From positions 1-23,667 of the forward strand of contig JBAZCO010000015.1 in the NCBI GenBank assembly GCA_041654915.1: 23,667 nt of DNA. Reading direction: 5' to 3'. Shown here one piece after another: positions 21,322 to 23,667 of the stretch (positions are counted from its first letter, which is position 1; the number at the start of each line of letters is the position of its first letter). This DNA comes from JBAZCO01 sp041654915 (GTDB lineage: Bacteria; Bacillota; Clostridia; Christensenellales; DTU072). Under the pieces are notes generated by a model that was not told where the DNA came from, did no database searches, and saw only the letters and a list, made by a program, of their open reading frames with translations. Position numbers and translations under genes: made by a program.

Positions 21322-22795
21322 TTCTTTCCTTTATCTCGTGTAGCATTTTATTGTAAACTTTCTCGTCTATCTTGAACTTGTGCTTAAAGACAAAGTAAGC
21401 CGCCGTAAGCAGTGCTATGGGCAGAAACACCATACAAGCACGAAGTGCAAGTTTCATATCTGCGCCAACGCCTTGTATTGCATTTTCTATGTCAATAAGT
21501 TTTTGCGCCTCGGTTATCGCCTTTGCCGCCGCCGCATTTTCGGCATCGGATATCTGTTTGGTTATCTCGGTAACGCCAACCGCAAGGTAGACTATTGTAA
21601 GAACAAGTTGTTGCAAAGAGCTCCCCATCTTTGCCATAAAGGGTCTTATGGAAAAAATTATGCCTTCGTCACGAGAGCCGCTTTTCCATTCATTATACTC
21701 TACGGTGTTGGCAATTGCAATGGTGAGCAGCATATAGAACAAAGTTTGCCCCAGCGAGATAAACGCAAGTCCCACGCAAAGAGAAAAGAAGTTCATCTTC
21801 CAAAGAAGTCCTGTTAAGAAAAAGATTAGGTATCCCACGACAGATAAGACTAAAGATACCGTTTGCAAAATTTTGCGGGAAAATTTAGCCGCTAAGGCAG
21901 GAAAAAGAATGTTTATCAATATTGTCATCACAGCAAAGACGCCAGTAAATATGGTCACCAAAAAGCCGTTGTAACCAAACTCGAAGTAAACATAGGTTAC
22001 TCCAAACGCAATGATTAGTGAACTGCCCAAGTTATACAAGAGCATAGCAACAGACACCCATTGCAGTTGGTCGTTATTTTTAAGCACTTTTAGCATCTTT
22101 TTTATGCCGACTTTTTCTTGCGAAGCGCTCTTGAGTTGCGGTTTTTCTTGCACCCCAATAACGGTCATAACTTGGCAACCAATAAAAATAATTGATATGA
22201 CAATGGCAATAACTGCGTAAGCGGTAACCGCACTGCCGCCTATGGTTAGGTTGCCTGCGGTAAATATGGGGGTGAGTGCAATTGTGAGAATAGCGCCAAT
22301 GCTGGCAAAGAGATTGGCAAGCGAGGTTAGCGATGCTCTGTCTTTGGGGTTGCTAGTTAGGGAGGGGAGCATCGCCCAATAGGCAATATCGTTCATAGTG
22401 AAGGTGATATCCCACAAAAGGTAGAGAAACACAAACGCAATAACAAACGCCCAACCCGTAATTGGCAGAGAAAAAATTAAGGACAGCATAATGGCATTGC
22501 TAAGCACACCGATTAAAATCCACGGCTTAAACTTGCCAAAGCGAGACCTTGTGTTTTCTATGATGCCGCCCATAACAGGGTCGTTTATCGCATCCCAAAT
22601 ACGGCAAACGATTAGGATTGTGCTAATTGCCGCAAACTGTTCGCTAGTAACGCTCTTGGTAAACAAAATAAATGTTAATAGGTAGTTGGCATAAAGAGCA
22701 TATGCCATATCCCTGCCTATACCGCCTAGGGTATAAGTCCATTTTGTACGAGGGGAAACCCTATCGCTTAGCACGGGGCTTGGTGAATTTTCCAT
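21299..22795 (-). CDS. GPH-family sugar:cation symporter (MFS)
   Basis: The 498-residue protein is a 12-segment membrane transporter of the glycoside-pentoside-hexuronide:cation symporter family, relatives of MelB. Family strings include GGIGRDMAYALYANYLLTF, WDAINDPVMGGIIENTRSRFGKFKPWI and the later EYNEWKSGSRDEGIIFSIRPFMAKMG. It should import a sugar or glycoside with Na+ or H+; the substrate cannot be read. A loop between the last two segments is rich in Ala and acidic residues. The start has AAGGAGG six bases upstream. Its 3' end overlaps the S51 peptidase gene. Confidence 0.9.
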   Translation of the reverse strand: MENSPSPVLSDRVSPRTKWTYTLGGIGRDMAYALYANYLLTFILFTKSVTSEQFAAISTILIVCRIWDAINDPVMGGIIENTRSRFGKFKPWILIGVLSNAIMLSLIFSLPITGWAFVIAFVFLYLLWDITFTMNDIAYWAMLPSLTSNPKDRASLTSLANLFASIGAILTIALTPIFTAGNLTIGGSAVTAYAVIAIVISIIFIGCQVMTVIGVQEKPQLKSASQEKVGIKKMLKVLKNNDQLQWVSVAMLLYNLGSSLIIAFGVTYVYFEFGYNGFLVTIFTGVFAVMTILINILFPALAAKFSRKILQTVSLVLSVVGYLIFFLTGLLWKMNFFSLCVGLAFISLGQTLFYMLLTIAIANTVEYNEWKSGSRDEGIIFSIRPFMAKMGSSLQQLVLTIVYLAVGVTEITKQISDAENAAAAKAITEAQKLIDIENAIQGVGADMKLALRACMVFLPIALLTAAYFVFKHKFKIDEKVYNKMLHEIKERNVEESTE

Positions 22796-23158
22796 TTACC
22801 GCCTCCTTATTGTTTTAATTAGGATAGAATATAACAGCAAAAATATCACCCTTTATTTAAAGAAAGGGTTTTTCAAGGTAAGTTTAGCACATATAAAAAG
22901 GATAGTCAATAGCGATTTTTAAGGGAAATCACCCGAGATTGTATTAAAAAGAGGGAAAGCGAAAGGAGAAAGCACTAAGGGTATATTCTTGGCAAACTTT
23001 TGTTATAGCCAACCACAATTCGTCCCATTATAGACTGTGCAGCTTGTAAATCCAAATTATTTCAGCTAGTTCAAGATATTGCCCTTATTAAGACATTGCC
23101 ATCCCGTTTTTAAGAAACGCTAAAAGGTAAGTAATTTTTAAGATTTAAAACCCCTTTC
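22796..23158. promoter_or_regulatory. Spacer with promoter for the symporter operon
   Basis: On the minus strand TTGACT (22909-22904) and TAAACT (22886-22881) are 17 bases apart, with an extended TGC before the -10. Between it and the gene lies the hairpin ACCCTTT (22848-22854) with AAAGGGT (22863-22869), possibly regulatory. The rest, 22930-23158, is AT-rich and shows no gene. Confidence 0.6.
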
Positions 23159-23667
23159 TTAATTCTTATTTTTCAGAAAAAAACGCTTTAATATGGAGCG
23201 TGCGGCGTGTTTGCCTGCCCCCATTGCCAATATTACGGTTGCCGCACCCGTTGTGGCGTCGCCGCCTGCATATACACGGTCTATGGAAGTCTGCCCGTTC
23301 TCGTCAACTTGAATAATGCCTCTCGCATCTGTTTTTAGGCTGGGAGCGGTTTCTTTTATTAAAGGGTTGGGGCTTGTTCCCACACTGATAATTATTTGGT
23401 CGCAAGCCAAATCAAACTCCGAACCAGAGATTGTTTGGAATGTTTTGCGGCTCTCATCTGGCGATTGTATAAGTTCGGTTTTAATGCAGCGGATGCCCTC
23501 TACCTTTTCTTTGCCAAGAATTTCTATCGGGGCGGACAGCAAGCGAAACTCTACCCCTTCTTCTTCTGCGTGCAAGATTTCCTCTTGACGGGCTGGCATC
23601 TCCTCCCGCCCCCTGCGATAGAGCAGGGTAACCTTTTGCGCCCCCAACCTAAGAGCGGAAAAGGTTA
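23159..23667 (-). CDS. Glutamate synthase small subunit-like FAD/NADPH oxidoreductase, C-terminal part
   Basis: The open frame runs off the right edge, so only about 169 C-terminal residues are seen; the first visible ones read FSALRLGAQKVTLLYRRGRE. The strings EEMPARQEEILHAEEEGVEF, IISVGTSPNPLI and VYAGGDATTGAATVILAMGAGKHAA are those of the GltD family, where they form part of the NADPH- and FAD-binding domains. GltD-type proteins feed electrons to glutamate synthase, but stand-alone relatives serve as electron-bifurcating or sulfide-dependent NADPH enzymes, so the exact role is open. A TTG at 23647 is not the real start. Confidence 0.88.
   Translation of the reverse strand, partial: TFSALRLGAQKVTLLYRRGREEMPARQEEILHAEEEGVEFRLLSAPIEILGKEKVEGIRCIKTELIQSPDESRKTFQTISGSEFDLACDQIIISVGTSPNPLIKETAPSLKTDARGIIQVDENGQTSIDRVYAGGDATTGAATVILAMGAGKHAARSILKRFFLKNKN

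Overview
The window looks like the replication-origin neighbourhood of a low-GC Gram-positive anaerobe, most likely an uncultured member of the Clostridia. The reasons are the block rpmH-rnpA-yidD-yidC-jag-mnmE, the nearby dnaA-dnaN pair, DnaA boxes of the TGTGGATAA type, a PepV dipeptidase, strong AGGAGG-type ribosome binding sites, and an anaerobic flavoprotein operon of the GlpA/GlpB/DUF1667 kind. No lineage can be fixed from the sequence alone.

Layout. Positions 1-3027 (minus strand) hold mnmE (5' part only), jag/khpB, yidC, yidD, rnpA and rpmH: tRNA modification, RNA binding, membrane insertion, RNase P and ribosomal protein L34. Positions 3028-3385 carry the rpmH promoter and three perfect DnaA boxes. 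Next come an exported N-acetylmuramoyl-L-alanine amidase (plus), radC (minus) and pepV (plus). A 1.1 kb, extremely T-rich non-coding stretch (6211-7330) contains several related parS-like sites. dnaN and dnaA follow, both on the minus strand. The gap between them has two DnaA boxes followed by a run of TTA triplets, which matches the basal unwinding element of a bacterial origin. dnaA is therefore not divergent from rpmH as is usual, and the two DnaA-box clusters are about 5.3 kb apart, so the origin looks rearranged.

Positions 10216-16832 (plus strand) are one tight operon: a GlpA-like flavoprotein with a BFD-type iron-sulfur domain, a GlpB-like flavoprotein, a DUF1667 protein, an FGGY kinase and an alkylglycerone-phosphate-synthase-like (AGPS-like) FAD enzyme. 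Together they suggest phosphorylation and oxidation of a glycerol-type compound, possibly a glyceryl ether.

Positions 16833-20598 contain no convincing gene. This 3.75 kb is a mosaic of repeated, strongly self-complementary elements. Six copies of a 110-118 bp element have outer stems that change sequence while keeping pairing. Other modules include hairpins with a fixed AAGAGCA-type loop and different stems. A perfect consensus promoter at 19641-19669 reads toward a 10-copy array with a 66-69 bp period (19916-20555), whose units come in three kinds ordered A-B-C-A-B-A-B-B-C. A second, inverted promoter-like copy sits near 18081-18144. This region is the best candidate in the window for an undescribed system.

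Positions 20599-23667 (minus strand) carry an S51 peptidase overlapping the end of a GPH-family sugar:cation symporter gene, a spacer with a promoter, and the C-terminal part of a glutamate-synthase-small-subunit-type flavoprotein cut by the window edge.
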